From positions 632,482 through 696,481 of the forward strand of contig DASVQI010000006.1 in NCBI GenBank assembly GCA_036389255.1: a stretch of 64,000 nucleotides of DNA, read 5' to 3'. How positions within the stretch are numbered: position 1 is the stretch's first letter; the number at the start of each line of letters is the position of its first letter. Below, in pieces: positions 43,544 to 52,340 of this stretch. Position numbers and translations under genes: made by a program. Source of the DNA: JACVRN01 sp036389255 (GTDB taxonomy: Bacteria > Acidobacteriota > Blastocatellia > Pyrinomonadales > Pyrinomonadaceae). The notes below the pieces were generated by a model. That model ran no database searches. It had not been told where the DNA came from and saw nothing but the letters and a program-made list of their open reading frames with translations.

Positions 43544-44629
43544 ATGGCCCTCTTAAAGAAAACTTCATTAACAAGGCTTGCGGTATTTGCGGTCGCGTTG
43601 TTTGCGCTCGCGGCGTGTAGCGGCGGACGCGGAGGCACGGGCGCGGTCAGACTTCAGGGCGCGGGCGCGACCTTTCCGAATCCGCTCTACCAGAAGTGGC
43701 TCAGCGAATACGGCAAGATTAATCCGAACATCAAAATAGATTATCAATCCATAGGCTCAGGCGGCGGCATCAAGCAGATAAGGGAGCAGACCATAGACTT
43801 CGGCGCATCGGACTCGCCCATGTCCCTTGACGATTTGAAAAGCTCGCCCGGAGCCATCCTGCACATCCCGACTGTTTTAGGCGCGGTCGTGCTGACCTAC
43901 AACTTGCAGGGCGTCTCCGCCCCGCTCAAGTTCTCGCCGGACGTAATCGCAGACATCTTCCTCGGCAAGATAAAGCGCTGGGACGACGCGCGCATAAAGG
44001 CCGACAATCCGGGCGTGACTTTGCCCGCCGAGAACATAGCTGTCGTACACCGCTCGGACGGAAGCGGAACGAGCGCCGTCTTCACGGACTATCTCTCGAA
44101 GGTCAGTCCCGAATGGAAGGAGAAAGTCGGGGCGGGCACTTCGCCCAAATGGCCCGTCGGATTAGGCGGCAAGGGCAACGAGGGAGTCACGGGACAGGTC
44201 AAGCAGACGCCTAACACGATAGGATACGTGGAGCTGGCTTACGCCGTGCAGAACAAGCTGCCCGTGGCGCTCATCAAAAACAGCTCCGGCAATTTCATAG
44301 AGCCTTCGCTGGATGCCGTGACGGCTGCGGCTGCCGAATCAATCCAGACCACGCCGGACGACCTCAGAGTCTCAATCACCGACGCGGGCGGAGCCAACGC
44401 TTATCCGATTGCGAGCTACACCTACATTCTCGCCTATCAGGAGCAAAGGGACGCCGCCAAGGGCAAGGCGCTAGTAGATTTTCTCTGGTGGGGGATACAT
44501 GACGGAGAAAAATTTGCGAAGGATTTACAGTACGCTCCGCTACCGGAAGAGATGGTCAGGCGAGCCGAGCAGAAGATTAACTCCGTAACCTACGGCGGCA
44601 AGCCCCTGCGCGAAGCGCAAGGGAAGTAG
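43544..44629 (+). CDS. pstS: Phosphate ABC transporter, periplasmic phosphate-binding lipoprotein
   Basis: 361 residues. A lipoprotein signal (LTRLAVFAVALFALAAC) puts the lipidated cysteine at C25. The binding domain begins QGAGATFPNPLYQKWLSEYG, with GSGGGIKQIREQTIDFGASD and HRSDGSGTSAVFTDYL, the canonical phosphate-contacting loops. It captures inorganic phosphate in the periplasm for PstCAB. AAAAGGAG stands 8 nt before ATG. It heads pstSCAB-phoU-phoB on one strand. The 287-bp divergent region 43257-43543 shows no clear PHO-box; AGTTCCGAACT (43517-43527) is a perfect short palindrome. Confidence 0.95.
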   Translation: MALLKKTSLTRLAVFAVALFALAACSGGRGGTGAVRLQGAGATFPNPLYQKWLSEYGKINPNIKIDYQSIGSGGGIKQIREQTIDFGASDSPMSLDDLKSSPGAILHIPTVLGAVVLTYNLQGVSAPLKFSPDVIADIFLGKIKRWDDARIKADNPGVTLPAENIAVVHRSDGSGTSAVFTDYLSKVSPEWKEKVGAGTSPKWPVGLGGKGNEGVTGQVKQTPNTIGYVELAYAVQNKLPVALIKNSSGNFIEPSLDAVTAAAAESIQTTPDDLRVSITDAGGANAYPIASYTYILAYQEQRDAAKGKALVDFLWWGIHDGEKFAKDLQYAPLPEEMVRRAEQKINSVTYGGKPLREAQGK

Positions 44630-44654
44630 CCGTGTACTGGCCCGACTGTTCGTG

Positions 44655-45668
44655 ATGGCGAATCCGCAACCAAACATCCCCACCCCGGCAGCCGGGTACG
44701 GAGCCACCCTGCACCGTTGGAGCTTCAGGCGAGCCATGTCTGCTACGGGCTCAACGGGTGACGCGGTCTTCCGCGTGGCGCTGCTCTTGGTAGCGCTTCT
44801 GATTCTGTTGATTGTCTCATCTATGGTCGTGGCGATGGCCCGGAACTCCATGCTGTCAATACGCGAGTTCGGCTTCTCGTTTCTCTGGGGGCGCAACTGG
44901 GATCCGATTAAGGGAGAGTTCGGCGCGCTCCCTTTCATCTACGGCACTCTGGTTTCAAGCCTCATCGCGCTCGTCATAGCCGTGCCGCTCTCGCTTGGCG
45001 TAGCAATCTTTCTGGTTGAACAGGCTCCCGCGAGGCTCGCCCGTCCGATTGCCTTTCTGGTTGAGCTGCTGGCCGCCATCCCTTCCGTAGTCTACGGCCT
45101 TTGGGGCATCTTCGTGCTCGCGCCCGTCATGCGCGAGTACATAGAGCCGCCGCTTCAACGCTCTTTGGGATTTCTGCCGCTCTTTCAGGGGACAATCACA
45201 GGCATAGGGCTTTTCACGGGCGGAGTAATCCTCGCCATCATGATTACTCCGATTATCTCTGCGGTTGTGCGCGACGTGCTGGCCGCCGTTCCCGTGTCAC
45301 AGAGAGAGGCGGCGCTGGCGCTTGGCGCAACCAAGTGGGAGACGACTCGCGTAGTGCTGGCAAATGCCGCGTCCGGCATAGCGGGCGCAATCATCCTCGG
45401 ATTGGGCCGCGCCATAGGCGAGACGATGGCGGTCACTATGGTCATAGGCAACCGCCCGCAAATCTCCGCCTCGCTCTTCGAGCCTTCTTATACGATAGCT
45501 TCCGTCATAGCCAACGAGTTCACGGAAGCCACCGGCGACCTTTACCTGAGCGCGCTCGTTGAGATTGGCCTGATACTCTTTCTGGTGACTTTCATCGTCA
45601 ACGGCATAGCCAAGCTGCTTGTCTGGAGCGTGACGCGCGGAACGAGCGGGACAGCGAGGGCCAGCTAG
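44655..45668 (+). CDS. pstC: Phosphate ABC transporter permease PstC
   Basis: 337 residues from ATG 44655 (a GTG at 44652 is also possible). It is a typical PstC with six or so membrane spans; the first is FRVALLLVALLILLIVSSMV. The cytoplasmic EAA-like loop reads VSQREAALALGATKWETTRV. It forms the membrane channel with PstA. Its stop is directly followed by the pstA ATG, so the two are translationally coupled. Confidence 0.93.
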   Translation: MANPQPNIPTPAAGYGATLHRWSFRRAMSATGSTGDAVFRVALLLVALLILLIVSSMVVAMARNSMLSIREFGFSFLWGRNWDPIKGEFGALPFIYGTLVSSLIALVIAVPLSLGVAIFLVEQAPARLARPIAFLVELLAAIPSVVYGLWGIFVLAPVMREYIEPPLQRSLGFLPLFQGTITGIGLFTGGVILAIMITPIISAVVRDVLAAVPVSQREAALALGATKWETTRVVLANAASGIAGAIILGLGRAIGETMAVTMVIGNRPQISASLFEPSYTIASVIANEFTEATGDLYLSALVEIGLILFLVTFIVNGIAKLLVWSVTRGTSGTARAS

Positions 45669-46511
45669 ATGCAAGCTTCCAAGCCCGTGCGAAATAGCCG
45701 TCGGACGATGAACGCCATCATGACCACGCTCACCTCTGCGTGCGCCTTTTTCGCCGTCTCCATGCTCGTCCTCATCCTCGGCTATATAGCCATACGCGGG
45801 CTGACCTCCATCAACCTGCAATTCTTAATAGACACGCCAAAGCCCGTGGGCGAGGGCGGCGGCATAGGCAACGCTATCTTGGGCTCGCTGGTGCTGCTGG
45901 GCTTAGGCTCTTTAATCGGCCTGCCACTGGGCATTGCCGGGGGGATTTATCTGGCGGAGTTCGGAGACGGCTGGTTCGGTCATACCGTGCGGTTTGTGAC
46001 CGACACGCTGACGGGAGTGCCTTCAATCGTGATAGGCGTCTTCGTCTATACGATAATAGTGCTTCCGCAGAAACAGTTCTCCACGATGGCGGGCGGCATC
46101 GCGCTGGCGCTCATCATGATTCCGATTGTGATGCGCACGACCGAAGAGATGATTCGTCTTGTCCCTACATCTTTGCGCGAAGGCGCGCTTGCCTTGGGCG
46201 CTCCGCAGTGGAGAGTGACGCTCGGCGTAGTGCTTCCGGCTGCTAGCACAGGCATTGCCACGGGCTGCATGCTGGCGATTGCGCGCGTTTCGGGCGAGAC
46301 TGCGCCGCTTCTGTTTACGGCCTTCGGGAGCCGTTTCTACAACTACTATCTGGATGAGCCTATGGCCTCATTGACCGTGCAGATTTACAACTACGCCATC
46401 TCGCCTTACGACGAATGGCACGGGCTCGCATGGGCCGCTACGCTTGTGCTGATGACGCTTATTCTGATTATCAACATCACGGTGCGCTTTTTTACAAGGA
46501 AGAAGTTTTAG
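45669..46511 (+). CDS. pstA: Phosphate ABC transporter permease PstA
   Basis: 280 residues. Membrane spans include ACAFFAVSMLVLILGYIAIR and GSLVLLGLGSLIGLPLGIAG. The EAA-like loop is TSLREGALALGAPQWRVTLG and the C-terminal span is AATLVLMTLILIINITVRFF. It partners PstC in the inner membrane. The ATG abuts the pstC stop; pstB follows after 6 nt. Confidence 0.94.
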   Translation: MQASKPVRNSRRTMNAIMTTLTSACAFFAVSMLVLILGYIAIRGLTSINLQFLIDTPKPVGEGGGIGNAILGSLVLLGLGSLIGLPLGIAGGIYLAEFGDGWFGHTVRFVTDTLTGVPSIVIGVFVYTIIVLPQKQFSTMAGGIALALIMIPIVMRTTEEMIRLVPTSLREGALALGAPQWRVTLGVVLPAASTGIATGCMLAIARVSGETAPLLFTAFGSRFYNYYLDEPMASLTVQIYNYAISPYDEWHGLAWAATLVLMTLILIINITVRFFTRKKF

Positions 46512-46517
46512 GAGCAT

Positions 46518-47366
46518 ATGGCCGCTTCGACTACATCAACGATGAAGACCGCGATTGAATCATCTCAGACCGAACGCGCAAGCGATGGCTCTTTGAGCGA
46601 ATCTACGGCTGCGGCAAGGATTAGCGTGCGCGGGCTCAACTTCTACTACGGCTCGACGCAGGCGCTCTCGAATATCTCCATAGATATTCCGGAGCGCATA
46701 GTGATGGCTTTCATAGGGCCTTCCGGGTGCGGCAAGTCAACCTTCCTGCGCACGCTCAACCGCATGAACGACACCATTCCGGGAACGCGCGTGGAAGGCA
46801 GCGTGATGATAGACGGGCGCGACATCTACGCTCCCGATACTGACGTGGTAGACCTGCGCCGCCGCGTCGGGATGGTCTTTCAGAAGTCGAACCCGTTCCC
46901 GAAATCCATCTTTGACAACGTCGCGTACGGGCTCAAGATAAACCGGCTGGCCTCCGGCAAGGCGGAGTTGAGCGACCGTGTGGAGGAGGCTTTACGAGAC
47001 GCGGCCCTGTGGCCCGAAGTCAAAGACCGTTTGAAAGCTTCCGCTTTAAGCTTATCCGGCGGACAGCAGCAGCGCCTCTGCATAGCCAGAGCGCTCGCGG
47101 TCAAGCCGGAGGTCGTGTTGATGGATGAGCCGGCCTCCGCCCTTGACCCGATTGCAACGCAGAAGATTGAAGAGCTTGTGGTGGAATTGAAGAAGCAGTA
47201 CACCATCGTCATAGTTACGCACAACATGCAGCAGGCGGCGCGCGTCTCAGACCGTACGGCCTTCTTCTGGCTCGGAAAGCTCATCGAAGTAAACTCTACG
47301 GAGAAAATCTTTACCGCCCCGGACGAGAAGCTGACGGAAGACTACATCACGGGGCGCTTCGGTTGA
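46518..47366 (+). CDS. pstB: Phosphate ABC transporter ATPase PstB
   Basis: 282 residues. Walker A is GPSGCGKSTFLRTLNRMND, the ABC signature is LSGGQQQRLCIARALA and Walker B is EVVLMDEPASALDP. An unusually long N-terminal extension of about 35 Ser/Thr-rich residues (TTSTMKTAIESSQTERASDG) precedes the domain, whose first strand is ISVRGLNFYYGSTQALSNIS. The start at 46518 has TAGGAG upstream, but a shorter start is possible. It powers phosphate uptake through PstCA. Confidence 0.95.
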   Translation: MAASTTSTMKTAIESSQTERASDGSLSESTAAARISVRGLNFYYGSTQALSNISIDIPERIVMAFIGPSGCGKSTFLRTLNRMNDTIPGTRVEGSVMIDGRDIYAPDTDVVDLRRRVGMVFQKSNPFPKSIFDNVAYGLKINRLASGKAELSDRVEEALRDAALWPEVKDRLKASALSLSGGQQQRLCIARALAVKPEVVLMDEPASALDPIATQKIEELVVELKKQYTIVIVTHNMQQAARVSDRTAFFWLGKLIEVNSTEKIFTAPDEKLTEDYITGRFG

Positions 47367-47382
47367 GGGCCGTGACGCGACG

Positions 47383-47411
47383 GGCCGGGAGAATGAAAGA
47401 GCGTCCCGGCC
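47383..47411 (+). other. Intercistronic hairpin between pstB and phoU
   Basis: GGCCGGGA (47383-47390) and TCCCGGCC (47404-47411) form an 8-bp stem with a 13-nt loop. There is no U-run, so it is more likely an mRNA-stability or partial attenuation element than a full terminator. Confidence 0.4.
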
Positions 47412-47442
47412 GGGCGCCGCGTGATTTCTAAAAGGGGGAGAG

Positions 47443-48102
47443 ATGGAGCACCAGAGGATTTTAGACCGCGCGCTGGATGGCCTGCGCGACCGCGTGTTGC
47501 TGCTTGGCGGCGAGACGGAGACTGCGCTGCAAAGAGCCATGTACTCCTTAACCGAGCGCGACACACGCACGGCGGAGCAAGTCTTAAAGGATGACGACGC
47601 CATAGACCAGTTGGAGGTGGAGATTGACCGCCTGTGTGTGGACACCATAGCGCGGCGACAACCGGCCGCGCGCGACCTGCGCTTCGTCATCTCCGTGGCG
47701 AAGATTACGCCCATCCTTGAGCGCATAGCCGACCACGCCTGCAACATCGCGCGGGTCGCCATAGACCTTAACAACGAGCCGCAGCTTAAGACCCCGGTTG
47801 ACCTGCCGCGCATGGCCGCGCACGCGGCCTCCATGCTTCGCACAGCCCTGGACGCTTTCACGAGCGGGGACGCCAGCGCCGCCCGCGCCGTCATTGAACA
47901 GGACGACGAGTTGGACACGCTCTACGACCAAATCTTTCATCAACTGATTAACCTTATGGTCAATGATTCTTCTACGACCACGCGCAGCGCCCGGCTCCTG
48001 TTCGTAGCCAAGCACATTGAGCGCATAGGCGATTACGTAACAGACATCTGCGAACTGACCGTCTACATGGCCGAGGCTGCCTTTATCAAGCACAGCAACT
48101 GA
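47443..48102 (+). CDS. phoU: PhoU phosphate signalling protein
   Basis: 219 residues forming two three-helix repeats. Each repeat has the acidic metal-binding motif: DDDAIDQLEVEIDRL (about 46-60) and QDDELDTLYDQIFHQL (about 149-164). The final part KHIERIGDYVTDICELTVYM is typical. PhoU links Pst transport to the PhoR/PhoB system, repressing it in phosphate excess. GGGGGAG is 5 nt before ATG. It sits between pstB and a PhoB-like regulator. Confidence 0.94.
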   Translation: MEHQRILDRALDGLRDRVLLLGGETETALQRAMYSLTERDTRTAEQVLKDDDAIDQLEVEIDRLCVDTIARRQPAARDLRFVISVAKITPILERIADHACNIARVAIDLNNEPQLKTPVDLPRMAAHAASMLRTALDAFTSGDASAARAVIEQDDELDTLYDQIFHQLINLMVNDSSTTTRSARLLFVAKHIERIGDYVTDICELTVYMAEAAFIKHSN

Positions 48103-48125
48103 GTTGAGGCTTGCGGAGAAAGAGC

Positions 48126-48860
48126 ATGACAAAACCTGTATTGATTATCGAAGACGACCCGGACATAGCGGAGAGCCTGCGCTATAACCTTGAGCGAGAG
48201 GGGCTGAAGGCTCTGGTTGCCGAAACCGGAGAGAAGGGTTTGTCTGCGGCTCTGGATGCTAAGAATCCGCCTGTTCTCATCATTCTGGATTTGATGCTGC
48301 CCGGCATGAGCGGCACCGAGTTGTGCCGCCGCTTAAGAAGAGAGCCGCAGACAAAGCGCACGCCGATTATTATGTTGACGGCGAAGACGGGCGAGGCGGA
48401 CAGAGTGGCCGGGCTCGATTTGGGCGCAGATGATTACATCACGAAGCCGTTCTCAGTGAGAGAGGTGATGGCCAGAGTGCGTGCCGTGCTTCGACGCGTT
48501 GACGAAGGCGCGGGCGCGAATTACGAGGACGAGTTTCTACAGATTGACTATGCGAACATGCACGTCACTTGCCGGGGCACAAGGATTAAGCTCACGCGAA
48601 AGGAGTTCGCGCTGCTTACAACTCTGGCCCGCAGCTCAGGCCGCGTGGCCACTCGCCAGTGGCTTCTGGACGACGTTTGGGGCTATCAATATTACGGCGA
48701 CACCCGCACGCTGGACGTTCACATACGCCGCCTGAGGCAGAAGCTTGGCGCGTGCGGCGATGCCATTGAGACGGTGGTCGGCGTTGGCTATCGCTTCATC
48801 GGATGCTCTTCCTCGCGGGCTGAGGAGGAGCAGCAATACGCGGCTGGCTCCGCTCAGTGA
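48126..48860 (+). CDS. phoB: PhoB-like OmpR-family response regulator
   Basis: 244 residues from ATG 48126, with GGAGAAAGAG before it; a TTG at 48111 is less likely. The receiver domain has acidic residues in IIEDDPDIAESL, the phospho-acceptor Asp in LIILDLMLPGMSGTE, the Thr in IIMLTAKTG and the Lys in DDYITKPFS. The C-terminal winged helix (IKLTRKEFALLTTLARSSGR, DTRTLDVHIRRLRQKLG) binds DNA. Its place after pst-phoU points to PhoB, the activator of phosphate-starvation genes. No PhoR-type kinase follows, so its sensor is encoded elsewhere. Confidence 0.85.
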   Translation: MTKPVLIIEDDPDIAESLRYNLEREGLKALVAETGEKGLSAALDAKNPPVLIILDLMLPGMSGTELCRRLRREPQTKRTPIIMLTAKTGEADRVAGLDLGADDYITKPFSVREVMARVRAVLRRVDEGAGANYEDEFLQIDYANMHVTCRGTRIKLTRKEFALLTTLARSSGRVATRQWLLDDVWGYQYYGDTRTLDVHIRRLRQKLGACGDAIETVVGVGYRFIGCSSSRAEEEQQYAAGSAQ

Positions 48861-48987
48861 CGACAGGCGCGCTCTCTCATTCCGGCCGCCCGGTTATCCT
48901 CACCATCACGTTTTATCACCTGCGTTCTTCTCTCTGCCGGAGCGGGCCCTTCTCTTCGGGCTAATAACCTGTAGCAACGATTCATGC

Positions 48988-48993
48988 TATATT
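48988..48993 (+). promoter_or_regulatory. Candidate -10 element upstream of the second Nudix gene
   Basis: TATATT at 48988-48993 sits 45 nt before the start, in the 177-bp gap after phoB. The matching -35 (TAACCT at 17 nt) is weak, so support is limited. Confidence 0.3.
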
Positions 48994-49037
48994 AGAAGGC
49001 ATTGATGGTGTGACGTATATTACTCCGGGAGAGGTAA

Positions 49038-49892
49038 ATGAGTATCAAAAAATCTGCCATTATACCTTATCGTTTTGGCAGGGAGGGGCTGGAAATCCTT
49101 ATCGTCACGAAATCTACCAGTGACGAGTGGGTCATCCCCAAGGGGAAAATCGAGCCGCCCCTGAATCCTCATATCTCCGCCACGAAGGAGGCGTTTGAAG
49201 AGGCAGGAGTCTTGGGCCGACCTCATCCTATACGCGTAGGCAGCTTCTACGACAACTCTTCTACGGAGCCCATCCCGACCTTTCTTCTGGAAGTCGAAGT
49301 CGAGCTTGACGAGAAGGACTGGCTTGAGAAGAAACAGAGGTCAAGATTGTGGATTGATGCCGACGACTGCTCGGATTACATCAGGGACAGCGACCTGCTG
49401 ACAGTCGTCAAGCGGGGCATCAAGTGCCTGCGCTCGAACGGCGAGTATTTCAAGCGGGCCGTGAAGACCTACTGCGAGGAGCATAATCTGGAGCTTGCAG
49501 AGATAGATGAAGACTACGGCGAAGTGCTGTTTGTGATACCCGTTGACCGCAGGAAGCGGCTTCGACTGGCCCGATACGATTCGACCGTAGAGTTCTCGCT
49601 GCCGGGCTTCACCTCCCCCGATTCCGAAGACGAGCTTCCCGGCAAACTCTCCACGCACCTGCTCCTTCGGAACGCGCGGAAGAAGGTGGGCTTCTGGTGC
49701 ATAGATAAAATCAAGGACAAGTTTGTTTATTCCTTTATGCACAACGCCGAGCTGAAGCTTCTGGACAGCCAGCATTTCTTCAACATAGTTTCCGGCCTGG
49801 CGGCCGAGTCCGAGGCGCTCGAAGAGTTGATAATAGAGATAGCGAAGCAGGAGGCCCGGAAGAGAAGTAAGGGCACCGATGCCAAGGACTGA
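49038..49892 (+). CDS. Nudix hydrolase with extra C-terminal domain
   Basis: 284 residues. The N-terminal 130 are a Nudix domain (AIIPYRFGREGLEILIVTKS, VIPKGKIEPPLNPHISATKE, AFEEAGVLG). The catalytic helix KEAFEEAG is kept, but the G-x5-E glutamate is Leu, the same kind of change as in the Nudix protein at 39777. Residues ~145-275 form a second domain I do not recognise: VKTYCEEHNLELAEIDEDYG, EVLFVIPVDRRKRLRLARYD, then a helical end LEELIIEIAKQEARKRSKG. The arrangement between phoB and a second ppk1 suggests a polyphosphate or inositol-phosphate-like substrate. The start follows GGGAGAGG. Confidence 0.72.
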   Translation: MSIKKSAIIPYRFGREGLEILIVTKSTSDEWVIPKGKIEPPLNPHISATKEAFEEAGVLGRPHPIRVGSFYDNSSTEPIPTFLLEVEVELDEKDWLEKKQRSRLWIDADDCSDYIRDSDLLTVVKRGIKCLRSNGEYFKRAVKTYCEEHNLELAEIDEDYGEVLFVIPVDRRKRLRLARYDSTVEFSLPGFTSPDSEDELPGKLSTHLLLRNARKKVGFWCIDKIKDKFVYSFMHNAELKLLDSQHFFNIVSGLAAESEALEELIIEIAKQEARKRSKGTDAKD

Positions 49893-49969
49893 GCCGGGGC
49901 TCAATCTTTCAGCCTGTTAAAGCAGTCTAGGGTCAAGGAGTTCTAAGAAGGGGCGTAGCGATACCATAG

Positions 49970-52102
49970 ATGACAAACACCGATACCGATAATCGTGCTT
50001 CTCAAGCGGAGAAGCGTAGCCGTGGGCCTGCCCCTACAAATATTAAGCCGGGAGAACCGGCCTCACTTATCAACCGCGAGCTGAGCCTGATTGAATTCTT
50101 CCGGCGCGTGCTTGAAGAAGCGCGGGACGAGACGCAGCCGCTTCTCGAAAGGCTCAAATTCCTCTCCATCTTCTCTTCCAATCTGGACGAGTTCTTCATG
50201 ATTCGCGTCTCCGGCCTGAAGGAAACCTTTGAGGAAGGCGTGAAGACCGCCTCGCCCGACGGGATGACGCCCGGCGAGCAGTTGACGGAGATACGCGCGC
50301 GTATCATCCCCATGCTGGCCGAGCAGTCGCGCTGTCTTGAAAGCGAAGTTCTTCCAAGGCTCAAAGAGGAAGGCATTGAAATCGTCTCTTTCGAGACGCT
50401 CACTGAGACGGAGAAGCAGGCGCTTGAAACCTATTTCATGCGGAAGATTTTTCCAGTGCTCACGCCGCAGGCCGTAGACCTCGGACACCCGTTCCCCTAC
50501 ATCTCCGGCGCGAGCATTAACCTTGGCTTGACGGTCGGCCCCGTGCGGGAGCACGGCATCACTCAATCGCTCACGGGCAGCCCGGAGCCCAGATTTGCGC
50601 GCATAGAAGTCCCGCCGCTCGTCCCTAGATTAATCAGGGTCGGAGATACGGGGACAAGGTTCGTGCTGGTGGAAGATTTAGTCTCGGCCAATCTGGCCGC
50701 GCTCTTTCCACGCATGCACCCCAGCAATTGCTACGCGTTCCGCGTCACGCGCGACGCGGACGTTGAGGTCAGAGAGGACGAGGCCGTAGACCTGCTGCAC
50801 GTTATGGAGCAGACGCTCAGGAAGCGCCGCTTCGGCTCGCCCGTGCGGCTCGAAGTCACGCGCGGGATGCCGGACGAGATGGTCAACTATCTGGCCGGTG
50901 AAGTCGAGATTACGGCTGAAGACATTTACAGGATAGAAGGGCCACTGGACATGACCGGCCTGATGGCGCTTTACGAGCTGGACAAGCCTGAGCTGAAGGA
51001 CAGGCCGTTCGAGCCGACCGTGCCGCTCATGCTGAAGAAGAAGGAGTCCATCTTCGACGCGATAAAGCGGCAGGACGTTCTTCTTCATCATCCTTACAAC
51101 TCCTTCTCGGTCGTCACGGATTTCATAGAGTCCGCCGCGCAAGACCCGGATGTCGTGGCCATCAAGATTTGCCTCTATCGCACGGGCAAGAACTCGCCCA
51201 TCCCTCAATCGCTGATTGAAGCGAGCAAGAGCGGCAAGCAGGTGACTGTGCTGATAGAGCTGAAGGCCCGCTTTGACGAAGAGAACAACATAGAGTGGGC
51301 AAAGCAGTTGGAAGAGTTCGGCATACACGTCGTTTACGGCCTAATCGGCCTGAAGACCCACTGCAAGCTGGCGCTGGTGATACGTAACGAGGGCGAGAAC
51401 CTGCGGCAGTACATGCACATCGCCACGGGCAACTACAATCCGGTCACGTCGCGCTTCTACACCGACCTGAGCTTTTTCACCGCAGACGAAGAGATAGGAG
51501 CGGACGCCACAGACCTCTTCAACTTTCTGACAGGGTTCTCCAGACAGAAAGAGTATAACAAGCTGATGGTCGCGCCCGCTTCTCTGCGTCAGGGCATCCT
51601 CGGGCTCATCAGGCGCGAGACGGCGCACGCCCGCGAGGGGCGCGAGGCGCGCATCATAGCCAAGTTCAACCGGCTGGCCGATACGGAAGTCATACGCGCT
51701 CTCTACGAAGCGTCACAGGCCGGAGTCTCTATTGACCTGACCGTGCGCGGCGTCTGCATGCTGAGGCCCGGTGTGGAAGGCTTGTCTGAGAACATACGCG
51801 TCAGGAGCGTCGTCGGGCGCTTTCTTGAGCACAGCCGCATCTTCTACTTCGCCAACGGAGGCCAGGAGGAGCTTTATACGGGGAGCGCAGACTGGATGCC
51901 GCGCAACTTCGACCGCCGCGTAGAGGTCATAGCGCCCGTCAAAGAAGAGCGCCTGAAAGCGCGTTTGAAGGAGATACTGGACATTTATCTGGCCGACAAC
52001 GTGAAGGCACGCAGGCTGCTGCCCGACGGCAGCTACGAGCGGGTCAAGCCCGCGCCGGGCGAGAAAAGAATCAACAGCCAGACCTACTTCATAGGCACCT
52101 GA
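49970..52102 (+). CDS. ppk1: Polyphosphate kinase 1, second copy
   Basis: 710 residues, clearly homologous to the copy at 41100 along its length. The start region reads SLINRELSLIEFFRRVLEEA. The catalytic histidine lies in GLIGLKTHCKLALVIRN, the ATP-binding loop in MHIATGNYNPVTSRFYTD, the second histidine in GRFLEHSRIFYFANGG and the C-terminal signature in GSADWMPRNFDRRVEV. No key residue is lost, so both copies should be active. The divergence is wide (different N-terminal extension, many substitutions), so this is an old duplication or a separately acquired copy. It is followed by a small-RNA region. Confidence 0.94.
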   Translation: MTNTDTDNRASQAEKRSRGPAPTNIKPGEPASLINRELSLIEFFRRVLEEARDETQPLLERLKFLSIFSSNLDEFFMIRVSGLKETFEEGVKTASPDGMTPGEQLTEIRARIIPMLAEQSRCLESEVLPRLKEEGIEIVSFETLTETEKQALETYFMRKIFPVLTPQAVDLGHPFPYISGASINLGLTVGPVREHGITQSLTGSPEPRFARIEVPPLVPRLIRVGDTGTRFVLVEDLVSANLAALFPRMHPSNCYAFRVTRDADVEVREDEAVDLLHVMEQTLRKRRFGSPVRLEVTRGMPDEMVNYLAGEVEITAEDIYRIEGPLDMTGLMALYELDKPELKDRPFEPTVPLMLKKKESIFDAIKRQDVLLHHPYNSFSVVTDFIESAAQDPDVVAIKICLYRTGKNSPIPQSLIEASKSGKQVTVLIELKARFDEENNIEWAKQLEEFGIHVVYGLIGLKTHCKLALVIRNEGENLRQYMHIATGNYNPVTSRFYTDLSFFTADEEIGADATDLFNFLTGFSRQKEYNKLMVAPASLRQGILGLIRRETAHAREGREARIIAKFNRLADTEVIRALYEASQAGVSIDLTVRGVCMLRPGVEGLSENIRVRSVVGRFLEHSRIFYFANGGQEELYTGSADWMPRNFDRRVEVIAPVKEERLKARLKEILDIYLADNVKARRLLPDGSYERVKPAPGEKRINSQTYFIGT

Positions 52103-52162
52103 AAGCAGCGTTGAGACGCAAGGCGCGTGACTGAAATCCTTTATTTATAGGTGATTTCACTC

Positions 52163-52192
52163 ATGACGGGAGCGGCGCTCGCTGGCTATAAT
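52163..52192 (+). promoter_or_regulatory. Promoter of the candidate small RNA
   Basis: ATGACG (52163-52168), an 18-nt spacer and a perfect TATAAT (52187-52192). The expected start is near 52199, exactly where the base-paired structure begins. Confidence 0.6.
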
Positions 52193-52198
52193 GCGTTG

Positions 52199-52316
52199 CA
52201 CTCGGATAGGGGACAAAGCAATGTCCCACCGTCGCAGTGATTGGGGAACTACGGCGAGTGCTCCTTAAGGTAGACGGGTGAAAGCGGTGGTAGCGGGTAA
52301 CTGCCACCGCTTTTTT
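52199..52316 (+). ncRNA. Candidate stand-alone structured small RNA, family not recognised
   Basis: About 118 nt between a TATAAT promoter and an intrinsic terminator, with no credible ORF. The closing stem is GCACTCG (52198-52204) with CGAGTGC (52255-52261). Inside it are two hairpins: GGGACA/TGTCCC (52210-52215 with 52222-52227, loop AAGCAA) and CCGT/ACGG (52229-52232 with 52251-52254), the latter extended by AGT/ACT. This makes a three-way junction. CCTTAAGG (52263-52270) and GTAGACGGGTG lie between it and the terminator. It does not match my memory of 6S, SRP, tmRNA, RNase P or the common riboswitches. The gap 52103-52555 contains this RNA and the second terminator; the rest, 52384-52555, shows nothing. 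Confidence 0.55.
52283..52316 (+). terminator. Intrinsic terminator of the small RNA
   Basis: AGCGGTGG (52283-52290) pairs with CCACCGCT (52304-52311), followed by a run of T residues. Confidence 0.8.
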
Positions 52317-52340
52317 GTATGCAGCGAGCCATCTATGATT

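Noticed and set aside
52199..52316. 6S RNA, SRP RNA or FMN riboswitch
   Set aside because: No long rod with central bubble, no SRP helix 8 consensus, and none of the conserved RFN-element boxes are present.
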